From: an uncultured Gemmatimonadota bacterium
GTDB taxonomy: Bacteria; Gemmatimonadota; Gemmatimonadetes; Gemmatimonadales; Gemmatimonadaceae
NCBI GenBank assembly: GCA_946478895.1
Contig: CAMLDY010000128.1
Location: 1 to 6,455, forward strand
Length of the DNA stretch: 6,455 bases
Direction of reading: 5' to 3'
The notes beneath the pieces are model-generated. The model did no database searches and was not told where the DNA came from. It worked only from the letters and a program-made list of their open reading frames with translations. Shown here piece by piece: positions 5,242 through 6,455 of the stretch. Position 1 is the stretch's first letter. The number at the start of each line of letters is the position of its first letter. The translations under genes and the position numbers were made by a program.

Positions 5242-6455
5242 ATGAGAGCTATTGTGAACCGAATTGCGGCCGTGCTGTCGGTGAGTGCGATCGCCGCACT
5301 TCCGCTGGCTGCGCAGAACACTGCCGCGCAATGCGATCCCACCGCCAACACCAAAGGTGATATCGCGAGGGCGCAGTTCTCGATGACGCGCGCGATCGCC
5401 GCAATCGACAAGGGCAATCCGACCCGCGACCTGCAGGATGTTCTCCGGCTCGTCGACAACGGCAACGACAACCCCACCGCCCGCAATTATCTGCGCGGCG
5501 AGGCGTACATCGTGTATCTGATGCAGCCCAACGCCCAGGCGGTGGTGCCGCGGTCCGCGCTCGGCCTGACCACCAACCCCACCCAGACCATCGATCTCTA
5601 CACAGCCGCGGACTCGGCATTTCAGATCGTGGAGAAGGCGTCGCCAGAGTGCGCGGCGACTATCGCCCAGTGGCGACAACAGAAGCCGTGGCTCAACGCG
5701 CTCAACGGCGCGATCAACGCGCTCAACGCCAATCAGCTCGATTCGGCGGAGATGCTGGCCAAGCGCTCGCTGATCCTCGATCGCAAGGCGCCGTACGCGT
5801 ATTCGGTGCTCGGCTCGGTCGCGCGCGAGCGTAAGGACTTCAACGCCGCCAACGAATACTGGAAGCAGACCATCGCCGCGGCGGGCACGGACACGTCCTA
5901 TGCGGATGTGCGCACCAAAGCGATGTACGAGATGGCCTCAGCAGCGTCGGACAGAGCCGAAGCCGCGACGGGCGCGGCAAAGCGCACGGCGGCGAAGGAG
6001 GCTGAGAAGCTTTGGCAGGACTACATCGCCAGCGCGGACAACGACCTCCTGCTGGCGGATGCGATCGACAATGCTGCGCGTGCCTATGCAGCGGCAGGTG
6101 ACAGCACGAGCATTCCGACGCTATACGCCGCCATGCTGTCGAATCCATCGAAGTACGGAGAGCTGACGCTGGTACACGCCGGCGTGGCCGCCACCCGGAG
6201 CGGCCGACAGGCGGACGCCGAGAAGCTGTTCGAGGCGGCTCTGCAACAGAATCCCTACTCGCGTGATGCGATCAACAATCTCGCCGCCACGTACATCCAG
6301 GACAGCTCTTACGCGAAGGCGTTTCCGCTGATCGACAAGCTGGTGGCAATCGATCCCAGCAACCCGGACAACCCGCTGCTTTACGCCTTCGCGTATCAGG
6401 GACTCTACAAGCACACCAAGGACAAGAAGCTGCAGAAGATCTATACCGACTCGCT
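5242..6455 (+). CDS. Secreted tetratricopeptide-repeat protein, C-terminus beyond the window
   Basis: The first 404 codons of a gene that stays open to the window edge. A Sec signal peptide is clear: R2 and R7, a hydrophobic core at about 8-22, and LPLAAQ with cleavage likely after residue 24 or 25, so the protein is exported to the periplasm or outer envelope. The mature part is alpha-helical, rich in Ala, Asn and Asp, with TPR-like helix pairs at about 152-212 (DSAEMLAKRSLILD followed by YAYSVLGSVARERKDF) and 308-388 (ADAEKLFEAALQQNP followed by INNLAATYIQDSSYAKAF). TPR domains bind other proteins, so a scaffold or assembly role is likely, but no partner is visible. The only cysteines in the visible part are C31 and C137, which could form a disulfide in the oxidising periplasm; C31 is not in a lipobox. 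The central stretch 215-300 has weaker repeat character. I cannot name the family beyond TPR. Confidence 0.85.
   Translation, partial: MRAIVNRIAAVLSVSAIAALPLAAQNTAAQCDPTANTKGDIARAQFSMTRAIAAIDKGNPTRDLQDVLRLVDNGNDNPTARNYLRGEAYIVYLMQPNAQAVVPRSALGLTTNPTQTIDLYTAADSAFQIVEKASPECAATIAQWRQQKPWLNALNGAINALNANQLDSAEMLAKRSLILDRKAPYAYSVLGSVARERKDFNAANEYWKQTIAAAGTDTSYADVRTKAMYEMASAASDRAEAATGAAKRTAAKEAEKLWQDYIASADNDLLLADAIDNAARAYAAAGDSTSIPTLYAAMLSNPSKYGELTLVHAGVAATRSGRQADAEKLFEAALQQNPYSRDAINNLAATYIQDSSYAKAFPLIDKLVAIDPSNPDNPLLYAFAYQGLYKHTKDKKLQKIYTDS

Noticed and set aside
3936..5486. 516-residue open frame on the minus strand
   Set aside because: It lies opposite the decarboxylase and the TPR gene start, both of which have clear family motifs. 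Its translation shows no domain and is Arg-rich in the way expected of antisense frames in GC-rich DNA.

Overview
This is a GC-rich stretch of bacterial chromosome holding five protein genes: three complete genes on the minus strand, one complete gene on the plus strand, and a plus-strand gene cut by the right edge. A sixth, minus-strand gene is cut by the left edge. I see no RNA genes, CRISPR array, insertion sequence or phage gene. The best guess for the source is Gemmatimonadota or a relative in the FCB group. This rests on high GC, a secreted protein whose signal peptide ends in LPLAAQ, and promoter boxes of the form TATATTTG, which fit the TAnnTTTG element known from Bacteroidetes. The assignment is inference; no marker gene is present.

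Minus-strand block (3563 down to 1), in transcription order: an alpha/beta hydrolase of the lipase/esterase type with an extra C-terminal domain; an AlkA/Mag-type DNA-3-methyladenine glycosylase whose start overlaps the hydrolase stop by 20 nt; a cyclopropane-fatty-acyl-phospholipid synthase after an 86-nt gap; and the first 25 codons of an unrecognised gene with a strong Shine-Dalgarno sequence. The hydrolase and glycosylase are very probably co-transcribed. Two of these genes act or may act on lipids (acyl-ester hydrolysis, cyclopropanation of membrane acyl chains) and one repairs alkylated DNA, so a stress or membrane-maintenance theme is possible but unproven.

Plus-strand block (3636 onward): a PLP-dependent group II decarboxylase closely resembling aromatic-L-amino-acid decarboxylases, then after 109 nt a separately promoted secreted, TPR-containing protein that runs off the window.

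The two blocks diverge from a 72-nt region. Each of the two divergent genes has the octamer TATATTTG placed exactly 4 nt before its ATG, with no Shine-Dalgarno sequence. Both mRNAs are therefore predicted to be leaderless or nearly so. By contrast, the secreted TPR gene and the left-edge gene have clear Shine-Dalgarno sequences. This paired arrangement is the most unusual signal I found. The genes themselves belong to known families, and I did not find evidence of a wholly new system.
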